The notes beneath the pieces were generated by a model. That model was not told the origin of the DNA. It did no database searches and was given only the letters and a program-made list of their open reading frames with translations. Below, in pieces: positions 9,401-17,842 of a DNA stretch of 22,007 nt (positions are counted from its first letter, which is position 1; every line of letters begins with the position of its first letter). This DNA comes from Mesotaenium endlicherianum (Eukaryota > Streptophyta > Zygnematophyceae > Zygnematales > Mesotaeniaceae), in assembly GCA_009602735.1 (NCBI GenBank), contig WELA01000937.1:148799-170805 (forward strand). The letters run 5' to 3'. The translations under genes and the position numbers were made by a program.

Positions 9401-12400
9401 CTTCGATAAAGCAGCACGAACAGAACAAAGAAGCAAGGGCCCCTCTCGCGCGTGCGCACTGACTTTGGAACAAACCCTTTTTCGCAGCCCCGTTTCTTAC
9501 TATCCTCTCCAGTTCATCTTTTTCCCGACAGAGCAATCAGAAGCATTCGCTACCTTTCCCCCTCCCTGTCTCCCCCCACATTCCCTGTTTTTCCCTCTCC
9601 CCCACATTTCTTGCCGCCTGATGCCCCCTCCCCCGCCTTAGCCCCCTCGCCTCCGCTCGCTGCCATGCGCAGAGAGTGGACAAGGTGCTGGAGTGGGTGG
9701 ATCTGCCACCTGGCGCGATCCCGTCGATCGTCACGCTCTACTTCGAGGAGCCCGACCACGCCGGCCACGCGGTGGGCTCCGATGGGCGCCAGATCAGCGC
9801 CGCGGTGGCGCGTGTGGACGCCGCCATTGGGCGCCTCCTCGACGGTCTCAAGGACAGGTGGGCCAGTGCCCCGTCAGAAAGCTTCTCCTTTGTGCATTTT
9901 CGGGCAATTCGGGTGTTCTTTTGTTCCTTCATGGCCTTCGTTTGTGATTGTCGTTTTTTGTGTGTGCTCCAATGTCGTGTCATGGCTGGATGTGTCAGGC
10001 TGCAACAATGATGATGATGTCAGCAAATTTTACGCGCGGTGTGCGTGTGTGTGTTGCTATACGTGTGCATGCATCGAAAAACACATCTGGTAAGCAGCAT
10101 AACATATTTCTGTGATTTTTCATAAACATCAGTCTGTATTTGTTTCACTTTTCAAATATGTTCGCATCCAATTCCTGTGCGTGTCTGTGTACATGTGTTT
10201 TTTCTTGCATGTAAATTTGCATGTGCGCACGCGCGCGGGCGCTTGCGTGCGCGTGTGTGTGTGTGTCTGTACGTACATGCGAGTGTTTTCTGGGCGTGCA
10301 TGTGTGTGCATCTTTGCACACGTTTAAGTGTTGAGCTGCATATTTTACCTAGGAAACCCTTCTGGGTTTTTCAAGTGCCACCTTTCTACAATCACTTGCA
10401 CACATGTAAAATGCCAAAGCACGGCATAGAAGATGATGCCCAGTTCAGAAAAATCTGGAAAAAGGCTCCCGCCCTTCTTCCTGTAGGTCTGGCGGCGCTC
10501 GTGGGGGAGAGTACGGGGCCTAGCTCGCATTTGGGGGGGGATAGGGCCGGGGCCAGGGGCGGNGTACTGAGCTGTTGTGTACCCCAATAGTACTCGCCTG
10601 TACCGGACCGTACTTTGCCTACTTGCTGCTGTACTTCTCTGTACCTTTCTGGACCGCATGCAGTCAATCCCGCCGGTATCACACAATGAGCTCCTCACTG
10701 CTATCATCGCAGCAGACGCTACCCTTATACGCTTTCTATCTCAACGTGTGGGGGGCTCCCCCCCCCCGTTCCCACCCCACCCCCCCCCTGCGCGCCCCTG
10801 GGGCCCCTTCCCTTTCCTTTCCCCCCCCTCACTCCCTCTTTGCACCAATCATTATTCGTGTCAGTCGGTCGGTCCCTGTGTTGCTTGTCACGCACTCTGA
10901 TGGTTTTGTGTGTGGGTTATTCATTGCTCGTGTGATATCCATTGCCTGTAACGTACACTGTGTGCGAGACACGTTGCTTGTAACTCCCTTTGCATGCCCA
11001 GAATGGGTACGGCGCGGGCGGCAGAGGCCCGACCCCGACGACTGCTCCCCCCCCTCTAAGAACAGCGGCGCGTTCTCCAACGCAGCGCCTGCTGGTTGAC
11101 TCGGTGGCTGATCATGATACTCCACCCACAGATGTGCATGCACACCGAGACTCCGCCTCCTCCCTCACACCCCTGAGTGGTATTGAAGCTAAAACCAGAA
11201 GCGTGGCGGTCCTGAACCCAGAACCCTCAGCACTTGTTTTCTTCCGAACTCTGAGCCCCGAACCCTAAACCCCGAACTCCGAACCCGGAGCCCTGAACCC
11301 TGAACCCTGAATGCTGAACCCTTGTTCCTCTTGAAACCTGAACCCTGAGCCCTGCCTTCTGCAGAGCCCCGACCCTTGATCCTGCTAAACCCTGAGCCCT
11401 GAATCCCGATTTTTTAGCCCGGGGATTCTAGCCCTCAGCAGAAGCGTTGCCCTATTTAGGCAGATTCTGCACCTTCTCAGAGCGTGAGGAGTGGCACCCC
11501 AGCCGTAGGTCGTCCTCGCCGCTCGTTTGCCTGGGACAGCGTGCGCGCGTGTAGCTAGCTCCCTTTGCTACAAGTCCTTTTGCGGGGTGGACGCTGGAGT
11601 CGAGGACGCCCTTGTTTTTGGGTCAAGGACATCGTTGCGCCTTTGTCTGCTCGTGTTGTGTCTTTGTTCTACTCTCCACTTTTTCTTGCTTATTGTCTCC
11701 AGGCCTCCTCACCTCCTTTATTCTGCTCTCCTCTTTTGTGTGCGTGTGTACGTGCGTGCGTGCGCGTGTGTCTGTGCGTGCGTGTGTGTGCGCGTGTGTG
11801 TGTGTGCGTGTGTGCGTGTGTGCGTGTGTGCACGCGCGCGTATGCTTGTGCGTGTGTGTGTGTGTGTGTGTGCGTGCGTGTGTGTGTGTGTTCATACAAG
11901 CACATTGCCAGGGGCATTGCAGAGGACGTTGACATCATCCTGCTGGGCGATCACGGGATGGTGTCGACGTGCGAGGCGCGGGAGATCTATCTTGAAGACT
12001 TTCTGGAGTGGGTGCCCAGTCTGAACAGGACCTGGGTGGACACGCTGTACCCTCTCCTGGCCATCAGGCCGCCGCCAGATGTCAGCGTCAAGGAGGTCTT
12101 TCGGGGCCTGACCGAGGGGCTGGTTTCGGGCAGAATAAAAAATTCGGAGTTCCTGTCGGTGTACCTGAAAGACGACCTGCCCGCCCGCTTCAACTACTCG
12201 GGTAGCCCTCGCATTCAGGTGGGCCTCATGGAGTCACAGACAGTTCTCTTTTCTCTCTTTTTTTTTTTTTCTTCCCTGGTCTTTCTTCTTAAATCTTAAA
12301 GATATAACATATGCACTCAAAACCACATCGAAACGTAGAGAATGAATGCAAAGGATCAAACAAGAATATGTGAGAACAGTCAAACAATCATGTCCGTACA

Positions 12401-14157
12401 ATTGTACAAATGATAGAAGAGACGTATGCCGCTAGTACAAAGCCAATGGGAATATGCCACACGGGCGGCATGCTCGAGGGGACCTAAGCGGACCCTTCAT
12501 CTCTCTCACAACGCAATTCGGCTTGTTGTGACTGCCGAGTGTGCCTCTCCTGTGCACCTGCGCCTTCTCTCGGAGTTTGTGTGATGCGTCGGTCTGGACC
12601 GGTTGAACAGATCAATGGCTGCTGAATTTCGGACGAGAAGGCGCGGACACTCCAACTTTTGGAAAAAGTGTCACCTCCTCATGGGGAAAGGTGTGGGAGT
12701 TGAGGAGTCAGAAGAGGCGGCAAAGTATTCGCATCGTCATCTGCAATTCAAGTGCGCGCGCGTGCGTGCGTGTGTGTATGTGTGTGGGTATGTGTGTGTG
12801 TGTGTGCGTGTAAATGTGTGCTTGTGTGTCTGTTGATGAATCCAGCTTCTCATCAAGATGATCAAGAACCATAGAGACACGTGCATCCTCCCCTGACACT
12901 TCATCATTGTGGGTATACCTTATGCAGATGAGTGATGAGGAAAGATAGGCACAATATATATATATCCAACATTCTTTTCTTCGTGTTCTTCCTGGCTACT
13001 TCTTATGTCCAGTGGTTGAAACTTGATGATCACGTACAATGCTCTTAGAGAGATTGAAATCAAATATCCATCTATTGTTGCCATCTGGCAGCCAATCCTT
13101 GGCCTGTTGGAGGAGGGCTACTCGATGGGCTTCTCAAGAAGCGATGAGGTGGCACCACCATGTGGCGGCGCGCACGGGTACGACAACTCTCTGGTGTCCA
13201 TGCGCTCCATCTTCATTGGGCGTGGTCCCAACTTCCCCCAGAACCGCCAGGTGGCATCCTTCCGTAACGTGGAGGTAACTACTTTCCTTATCATACTCCC
13301 AATGCTCTCGCTTGTGTTGGTAGAGACTGCACATACGTCCACAATTTTTGTTGCGCTTCCTCAAGAGAAACCCTAAATTTACCAGTCTACGTCTGTGGTT
13401 AGCGCCATTTGTAGACGAGTACGTACGGAGTCGATGTGATAAGTGATTGGCCTCGCTTCTGAGGCTGCGTTGTATACTTCCAAGTGATGTTCTTTCGATC
13501 GAAAGGGTGCGAACTTTGAGGGGCAGAGAAGGACGATTGCGTGCTGTGGGAAAAAAGCCGGTGACGAGTATGCGATACCCATAGCGTAACAATTTAAATG
13601 CTCATTTGTTTTACTTTATTGACAAATAAGGAATACTTCTGGCTTCTCGGTCTATGGTCGGGATCCATGCATGTGCGCGGCCCCATTTGCGGCTCAACTT
13701 ATAACTTCTGCGCGCGTGCAAGTCAATATGTCCATTGAGGATTGTGGTAGGGTCTTGAATTGGATGACGCTCCCTTTCTCTCCATGTCTTCTCAACGCTG
13801 ATAGTTTTCATGCATTGTTCACGTGTTTTTTTTTCTGCCCTGAGTTAGGTCTTTCTGACTAACTTGGTTTCCTTCTCCGCGCAGATTTCTGCTTTAACTT
13901 GACATCAGTACCTTCTGCTGCACCTGCCAATATGCACAGGCATTGGGCTGCAAGGAGAAAGACACAAATTTGGGAATCCATCCCGGGTGTACCAACATGG
14001 TACCGACCCTTTCTTTCACTGATGCTTTTGCCTGGGCTTATCTCTGTGGCAGATATACAACATGATGACGCAAATCCTAGGGCTGCAATCGGCTCCCAAC
14101 AACGGCACCCCGGGCTTTGCCAACCAGATTCTCCTTTTGAAGTCTTCATCCCTATGA
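2717..14157 (+). CDS. NPP: Plant-type nucleotide pyrophosphatase/phosphodiesterase (NPP/ENPP), complete, 8 exons
   Basis: Exons: 2717-3026, 3585-3864, 4700-4925, 6217-6327, 8389-8573 (identical copy 9673-9857), 11912-12218, 13092-13274, 14053-14157. They total 1707 nt, or 568 residues plus TGA. All introns are GT-AG and the phases close. The alkaline-phosphatase-fold family hydrolyses phosphodiester/pyrophosphate bonds of extracellular nucleotides using two zinc ions. Visible layout: a polar cytosolic tail (1-90), a hydrophobic anchor (about 91-130, type II topology), then the catalytic domain. Metal and catalytic residues by family alignment: D180 (SSDGFR), nucleophile T217 ([10 protein letters not shown]), D337 and H341 (EEPDHAGH), D384 and H385 (GDHGM), H501 (GGAHGYDN). 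None is missing. It ends soon after the APNNGTPGF motif, as in plant NPPs, with no C-terminal nuclease-like domain. The motifs are much closer to land-plant NPPs than to the animal enzymes. Substrate cannot be told from sequence. Confidence 0.93.
3027..3584 (+). other. NPP intron 1
   Basis: 558 bp, AT-rich relative to the later introns, with no repeats or other genes seen. Confidence 0.6.
3585..3864 (+). CDS. NPP: NPP exon 2: membrane anchor and first metal-binding motif
   Basis: The acceptor AAGCAG ends at 3584 and the donor GTACCA starts at 3865. It carries a hydrophobic segment [17 protein letters not shown] (about residues 114-130), a juxtamembrane region, then [20 protein letters not shown] with metal-binding D180, and TPNIDR. 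The last codon is split AG|G (R197). The upstream acceptor at 3566 was rejected because it leads to an in-frame TAA. Confidence 0.85.
3865..4699 (+). other. NPP intron 2, with (CA)n and a duplicated splice acceptor
   Basis: Holds (CA)11 at 4129-4150, many CGCACGCA-type words from 4230 on, and three copies of a CACCTGGCA-led segment (4269, 4515, 4657). The last of these includes the real acceptor and exon start. Confidence 0.85.
4129..4150. repeat. (AC)11 microsatellite
   Basis: Uninterrupted AC repeat in NPP intron 2. Confidence 0.9.
4515..4730 (+). repeat. Diverged tandem copy of the intron 2/exon 3 boundary
   Basis: 4515-4598 aligns to 4657-4730 with only a few mismatches and short gaps. 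Both start GACACCTGGCAYGCGCG, continue TGTGGCGCGC, and reach a YGCAGGCTGCGG acceptor followed by CGACGGACGTGGAGG versus GGACGGGCGTCGAGG. The upstream copy's pseudo-exon would read [13 protein letters not shown] then TGA, so it is a decoy. Confidence 0.8.
4700..4925 (+). CDS. NPP: NPP exon 3: catalytic threonine
   Basis: The acceptor is GCATGCAG (ends 4699) and the donor GTGAGG (4926). It starts by completing R197, then [33 protein letters not shown] (nucleophile T217), [10 protein letters not shown] and [15 protein letters not shown]. The third codon positions are almost all G or C. This is the most strongly conserved NPP block and fixes the family assignment. Confidence 0.95.
5408..5427. repeat. 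(TA)10 microsatellite
   Basis: Uninterrupted alternating A/T in NPP intron 3. Confidence 0.9.
5609..5680. repeat. G-rich tract with assembly N
   Basis: Several runs of three or more G on the plus strand (GGGGGGGGG, GGGGG, GGGGGGGG), with one N at 5645. The run pattern could in principle form a G-quadruplex. The N suggests sequencing difficulty or a contig join here. Confidence 0.8.
5905..6000. repeat. (CA)n microsatellite
   Basis: About 96 bp of CA repeats with occasional G or T interruptions, in NPP intron 3. It ends about 215 bases before exon 4. Confidence 0.95.
6217..6327 (+). CDS. NPP: NPP exon 4
   Basis: 37 codons, phase 0 both ends. The acceptor is GGCTGCAG (ends 6216) and the donor GTATGT (6328). 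It encodes [14 protein letters not shown], then a Cys-rich loop [19 protein letters not shown], near-identical in type to the plant NPP segment. The following intron begins with (CT)n seven bases after the junction. Confidence 0.94.
6335..6466. repeat. (CT)n microsatellite with N, abutting the exon 4 donor
   Basis: About 132 bp, starting seven bases after the exon 4 end. Interrupted near 6351-6359, with an N at 6436 inside an otherwise pure run. The true length is therefore unknown. Confidence 0.95.
7402..7562. repeat. CTG/GCT trinucleotide clusters
   Basis: Three short runs (about 7402-7416, 7437-7451, 7548-7562) of four to five CTG units. They lie in an intron, so the Cys/Ala/Leu-rich peptides they could encode are not real. 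Confidence 0.8.
8389..8573 (+). CDS. NPP: NPP exon 5, copy 1: EPDHAGH metal site
   Basis: The acceptor is CATGCGCAG (ends 8388) and the donor GTGGGC (8574). It encodes [18 protein letters not shown], then [20 protein letters not shown] (D337, H341) to LLDGLKD plus a split Arg. The length is 185 nt, entering in phase 0 and leaving in phase 2. An exact copy lies 1284 bases downstream. Only one copy can be used without a frameshift, and this one or the other gives the same protein. Confidence 0.9.
9673..9857 (+). CDS. NPP: NPP exon 5, copy 2 (identical; probably assembly duplicate)
   Basis: Identical in sequence, splice sites and flanks to the exon at 8389-8573, as part of a 1283-base tandem copy separated by one N. 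It is the nearer copy to exon 6 and is spliced to it by AG|G (R371). If both copies were spliced in, the 185-nt length would shift the frame. This argues for one real exon represented twice, or for mutually exclusive use if the duplication is genuine. Confidence 0.75.
10564..10650. repeat. Short degenerate 10-bp repeat phased on GTAC
   Basis: GTAC occurs at 10564, 10579, 10590, 10600, 10610, 10631 and 10641, mostly at 10-base spacing. Units look like GTACTCGCCT, GTACCGGACC, GTACTTCTCT and GTACCTTTCT. Confidence 0.55.
11247..11323. repeat. Interstitial telomere-like heptamer tract (AACCCTG/AACCCTA)
   Basis: Eleven contiguous heptamers in strict register, including AACCCTA, AACCCCG, AACCCTG (twice) and AGCCCTG. 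More diverged units run from about 11334 to 11410. The consensus differs by one base from the plant telomere unit (AACCCTA on the C-rich strand). It lies inside NPP intron 5. Confidence 0.8.
11737..11891. repeat. (GT)n/(GTGC)n microsatellite
   Basis: About 155 bp of alternating purine-pyrimidine, including GCGCGC stretches. It ends about 20 bases before exon 6, leaving that exon without an ordinary polypyrimidine tract. Confidence 0.93.
11912..12218 (+). CDS. NPP: NPP exon 6: GDHGM metal site
   Basis: The acceptor is ATTGCCAG (ends 11911) and the donor GTGGGC (12219). It completes R371, then [20 protein letters not shown] with D384 and H385, a [15 protein letters not shown] stretch and [20 protein letters not shown]. 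102 full codons, leaving in phase 0. A 155-bp GT-rich microsatellite ends only about 20 bases before this exon. Confidence 0.94.
12219..13091 (+). other. NPP intron 6
   Basis: Starts with a T-rich stretch (12245-12300), has (GT)n/(GC)n at 12752-12830 and (TA)5 near 12955-12964. No other gene seen. Confidence 0.85.
12752..12830. repeat. (GCGT)n/(GT)n microsatellite
   Basis: Alternating purine-pyrimidine run of about 79 bp in NPP intron 6, starting GCGCGCGTGCGTGCG and grading into GTGTGT. Confidence 0.9.
13092..13274 (+). CDS. NPP: NPP exon 7: GGAHGYDN metal site
   Basis: The acceptor is TCTGGCAG (ends 13091) and the donor GTAACT (13275). 61 codons in phase 0: [14 protein letters not shown], then [20 protein letters not shown] (H501), [18 protein letters not shown]. 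The open frame continues upstream into the intron, but joining RIQ directly to [10 protein letters not shown] matches the plant RIPPIIGLVDEG pattern, so the exon is started here. Confidence 0.93.
13275..14052 (+). other. NPP intron 7
   Basis: 778 bp without microsatellites. It holds a perfect 14-bp palindrome CTTTCGATCGAAAG at 13492-13505 of unknown meaning. Confidence 0.85.
14053..14157 (+). CDS. NPP: NPP exon 8: C-terminus and stop
   Basis: The acceptor is TGTGGCAG (ends 14052). It encodes [20 protein letters not shown], then [14 protein letters not shown] and TGA at 14155-14157. The IYN...LGLxxAPNNG block is the conserved end of the NPP catalytic domain. Confidence 0.93.
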   Translation: MYNMMTQILGLQSAPNNGTPGFANQILLLKSSSL

Positions 14158-16461
14158 CATACTTCTTACCTTTCGAGAGCAATTACACATGCGGAAGCAT
14201 ATCATGCTCTCTCCTCTTGTTAGAACGTCACAACGGTTGCTCGACAAAGGCTGACCAGATTTTGGCGCAGTGCAAATGGAGCAATTCTGGACCATGTATT
14301 ATGAGGCTGAAACAACTACGTGAACAGTTGTGCAGTTCTACAAAATTATTTGGTCATTCATTAATTTCAAGACACGATTGAACAATTGCGTCCGCATCAG
14401 CCGCGCATGCGACACCAAATTTTTACCCATTTCAGTGTTGGTAACTTCTTACTTGTCTTGCGCGTCACCTACTTTGGTGACTGCTATGACATCGTTGCAT
14501 CTCCTTGTAGTCTCGTAAAAGTGCACAAGAAATGCAAGGTTCAGCCATTAACTAGTGTACCTTTTGATGTATGAGACTTGAGCTGTACTGTTAGCATGTA
14601 TATAGCATACACAAAAACATTCATGCCGACATAAGGTCCCGCAAATGAGGATCAAGAACTGGTCTTCTTCAATGCCCAGACAGCTTCCTTGCAGCTGTTC
14701 AACACGACTTCATCATGAGTTTGTCAAGACGCAATGGGGTCGTAGCTCTGGGAGCCCAAGCATAAGTTAATATCCAATGACGAATGAGCAAGAATACATT
14801 TAACTCTTCCACCATGCATTTCAATTGACCTCAAAGTTGGTGATGACGTTATTTCACCCCTCATGCCCAATTTTATTCGGGAACAAGAAAACAGACAAAC
14901 TACAAACTTGATAGCCTAGCCTATTACTGCAGACTGTGCACATACTTTCAAGGAATTTTTTGTCGGTTTCCCGTGCTCCTTCACTCTTTCAAAAAAATGC
15001 TGCCATGTCCTATTTATGTCATAGAATATTACTAAAATAAAGCATAGACTACCTGGCTTGGTCGAGTTTACACATGTACATCAGATACCACAGGAGTTGG
15101 TCCACTAAATCACTTGCCACACAGATAGAAGGTACCCACACCGGCCGCTACCTTCAACAATACGTGTATTAAAACATTGCTGATGTCACCAGCTGTTTAC
15201 AGAACTTAATAATTACATGCTAGTTACTAACCACCACCTTAATCAGTGGGTAGGTACTCGACAAGAGCGACAATCTAACCTCGAGCAAGCCATGAAAGTG
15301 CAGCTGAAGTTCCAACATACTGCTTGTGCCACTCTACTGTCCTTGGGTCATTTCATATGCACACCTGCCCTGCCTAGCCCCTGCAGCTAAAAAGTTGCAT
15401 CCTTCCTGCCTGGGGCTACCTCCTGGTAGACGGAAGAGCCAAATATGAACAACTTCCCCACCTCCAGGCTTTGTGCCAGCCTCTCCAGCACAAAGGGCCC
15501 CTGCGGACCTGCATCATTGACATTGAAAGAAGCTCAATGCTCCACATTCTACAAATGGACTTCATAGCCTACTGGCGCCACACATATGCAAAATGTAGGG
15601 TTTCTGTTGTAAGCCTACCAGTGAACACTGCAAGCCCCATATGAGTACAGTGGGAACAGACAGGTTAGCTGGGCAGCAACCAGCGGGGTTCACACCCGGT
15701 CTGATTGGCAGCCAGCTGGAAGGGCTAAAATCAATGTCTGCAAAGCCTGGCCCTGTTACTGATGGCACCAGCAACACGGATGGAAACTTTGCACACCCAT
15801 TGCGTGTCATATATTGGGTTGTGAACCCCTTGCCACCCAGTACTATGCATGTAAATGCTGCAGCAGCAGTTCAGATACATCTGCAACCGGTCAGCCAGAT
15901 CAAGAGGTAGGGCAGCTTACAGGAGGAGGAAAGGAAATTACAAGGTGATGGCGCTAAGGGGGGGTGTCGCTTCAACTTTTCCTCCACCTGTTGAAGACAA
16001 TGTCACAAGTGTCTCAGAATACATCCCAGGACAGAAGATAGGTAACAAGTACCTGCGACATATAAATCGCACAATACTACCCTGTGTCAATTCAAATGAT
16101 TGTTAACTGAGACAGGTTGCATGCCCTAACAGACGCCATCATACTTCTTGACAAACATGATGTACGAAAGACACTTCCACTGTGCCCACAGAGGGAGCTC
16201 GCACAATGGATAGGTTTTGCTGTCGAATCTATCTACCGCACATAAATATTTAGGACCTCATCACCCATTAGTAGAAATGTGAGGGCTGGAGATGCGGCTA
16301 GAAAGTATGTACTAAAGGTGAAAACTGACACTCTCTGCAAGTTAATGCGAAACCACGGCACGGGTACATTGCATCTCCACGAAGTCCAGAGCCATAGCCC
16401 AAGATATTTAGGACAGCTGGAGAATACTGAAGTAATAGCTGAAGGGAAAGGGCTTACATAT
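14158..16461. other. Tail-to-tail intergenic region between NPP and RPS17
   Basis: 2.3 kb holding both 3' UTRs. No conserved coding sequence, repeats or RNA genes recognised. One AATAAA on the plus strand at 15036-15041 is about 880 bases past the NPP stop, too far to assign. A TGTAA word (algal-type poly(A) signal) occurs on the minus strand at 16458-16454, right after the RPS17 stop, probably by chance. Confidence 0.6.
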
Positions 16462-16890
16462 CTAAGCAGCAGTTTGCTCGATGGTTTCAGCCATCTTCTC
16501 TCCAGCAACCTTAGCGGCTCTGATGGTGCTGACAACGAACGTCTTTGTTTTGCTGACAGGTGCACACTTGTCTAGTGTCACGAAGTCCCCAACCTTACAT
16601 CTGTTCTCAGGATCATGAACCTGGTACTTCTTTGTCTTGACTATGCGCTTCTTATACTTTGGATGAGGAGTTATTCTCGTGACTTCAACAGCAGCAGTCT
16701 TCTCAGCTTTAATGCCAACGACATAACCCTGAATCTTCTTAACGGCGGAAATCTGGAGTGGACCCTTCTGCCTAAAAGCTACGCTGCTAGGCTTCTGTGT
16801 AAGTACTTGAGTGCCTCCAAAGCTGCTGGAGAAGGAGATAGAGGCAGAGGCCTTAAGCAAAGAGCTCCCTAGAGAAATAGAGGCGGCCAT
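16462..16890 (-). CDS. RPS17: Plastid 30S ribosomal protein S17, nuclear-encoded precursor
   Basis: Single-exon minus-strand gene: ATG at 16890-16888, TAG at 16464-16462, 142 residues. S17 is an OB-fold protein that binds 16S rRNA early in small-subunit assembly. Residues 1 to about 45 are rich in Ser and Ala with few acidic residues (MAASISLGSSLLKASASISF), typical of a chloroplast transit peptide. The mature part begins near LQISAVKKIQGYVVGIKAEK and has the family landmarks: EKTAAVEV, HPKYKKR, HDPENRCKVGDFVTLDKC and SKTKTF. The usual Arg of the RPxSKTK signature is Ala here (CAPVSKTK). The frame continues upstream to 16908 but has no earlier ATG there (that codon is TTG), so 16890 is chosen. 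The coding sequence is AT-richer than the NPP and NDC80 internal exons. Confidence 0.94.
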   Translation of the reverse strand: MAASISLGSSLLKASASISFSSSFGGTQVLTQKPSSVAFRQKGPLQISAVKKIQGYVVGIKAEKTAAVEVTRITPHPKYKKRIVKTKKYQVHDPENRCKVGDFVTLDKCAPVSKTKTFVVSTIRAAKVAGEKMAETIEQTAA

Positions 16891-17842
16891 TCTGCCGCAC
16901 AATGCCAACTCAATTGGCTGTAAGAACAGACTTGCTATGTCACATGCCCAATACCCTGCTGGAAGTAGTAACAGAACAAGGACAGGCGTTTACGATACCT
17001 CTGTTATGGAGGCTGCAGTAACCAATAACGAGGGGGCAGGGTTTTCTAGAGCTCTGCTCTCTCGATGGATAGGGGGCCCTACTCGAGCCACGATTTCATT
17101 CCTTCGAAACTTCCTATCTCTTCCCGGTCAGTATGTGTACGATATTAGACCAAGATCATGTATATTTTAATTTGTTATATGTCGTAGATACGGGCTTTAA
17201 GACATGTGACTCTGGAAGATGGACGATGCTCGATCGATGGTCCGCCATTGTGCAGGTTCTGAGCGCGATGTTTACTAACTTTGGTTAATGAATTTGAGAA
17301 ATATTGATAATGTTCGACGATCACGCTTCACCCCATTGCATGTCGGGGATCTGAGCCATCCGACTCAGAAACCGACCAGAATAAGGGGAAATGTAAGCTA
17401 TACGTAGCATCGCATGGAGGTAATATATGCTGTAAATATATAGAGATACCACCTCAATGTCCTTGATCAGCTTGGCTCCCAACGGCACTGCTGTCGATCC
17501 GCTAAGTGCCTCGAGTCTCTCAGTTTCGAACCTTCAAATTGCTTCAAAGGTGACAATCTGCTGCACCTTCAGCATTTCCTGCTTGCACTAACATGCTCGG
17601 TTGACGATGAGCACGCACCTCAATATTTGCTTGTGATTACACTGAAGCTAAAACCTTACAGCCTAGTCGCCACATTGTTTTGTCATGGGCATTCCAATTC
17701 AGTATCTTCATGGCCTTGGCGTTAGGAAGTTACGTCCTTGTTTTCAGTCTGAAATGTAGAAGCCGATATTTAAAAAGTTCCTTTTCTACAAAAGTCCCCT
17801 TCTAGATAATCGCAAGCATCTCAACCTTCTCCTATCCTCATC
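16891..17842. promoter_or_regulatory. Shared intergenic region between divergent RPS17 and NDC80
   Basis: 952 bp between head-to-head start codons, so it includes both promoters. No coding sequence supported. One CCCAACGGCA word at 17478-17487 contains the AACGG core of the plant M-phase (MSA) element, about 360 bases upstream of NDC80. A single core match in this length is weak evidence. Confidence 0.55.

Larger units (their letters stand above)
7852..10418. repeat. 1283-bp tandem duplication split by a single N (likely assembly artefact)
   Basis: Copy 1 is 7852-9134, the N is 9135, and copy 2 is 9136-10418, with a constant offset of 1284. By eye the copies are identical across exon, intron, microsatellite and T-rich sequence. 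Copy 1 is contiguous with left-flank sequence and copy 2 with right-flank sequence, exactly as expected when two contigs overlapping by 1283 bases are placed end to end. A very recent real duplication is the alternative. Confidence 0.93.
9858..11911 (+). other. NPP intron 5
   Basis: About 2.05 kb after exon 5 copy 2. Holds the end of the duplicated unit, an N at 10563, a GTAC-phased 10-bp tract (10564-10650), C-rich runs (10750-10830), the telomere-like heptamer tract (11247-11323 and fainter to about 11410) and (GT)n (11737-11891). Confidence 0.85.

Noticed and set aside
13023..13091. Upstream extension of NPP exon 7 in the same frame
   Set aside because: Plant NPPs join RI(P/Q) directly to P(I)(I/L)GL; the acceptor at 13090-13091 gives this join.
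13492..13505. 14-bp palindrome CTTTCGATCGAAAG as an operator or element end
   Set aside because: Single occurrence in an intron, no target-site duplication or partner repeat seen.
14158..16461. Possible extra gene in the long tail-to-tail spacer
   Set aside because: Short frames here lack family motifs, start context or splice-consistent partners.
16891..16908. Six extra N-terminal residues on S17
   Set aside because: The first codon would be TTG; the ATG at 16890 starts a typical transit peptide.
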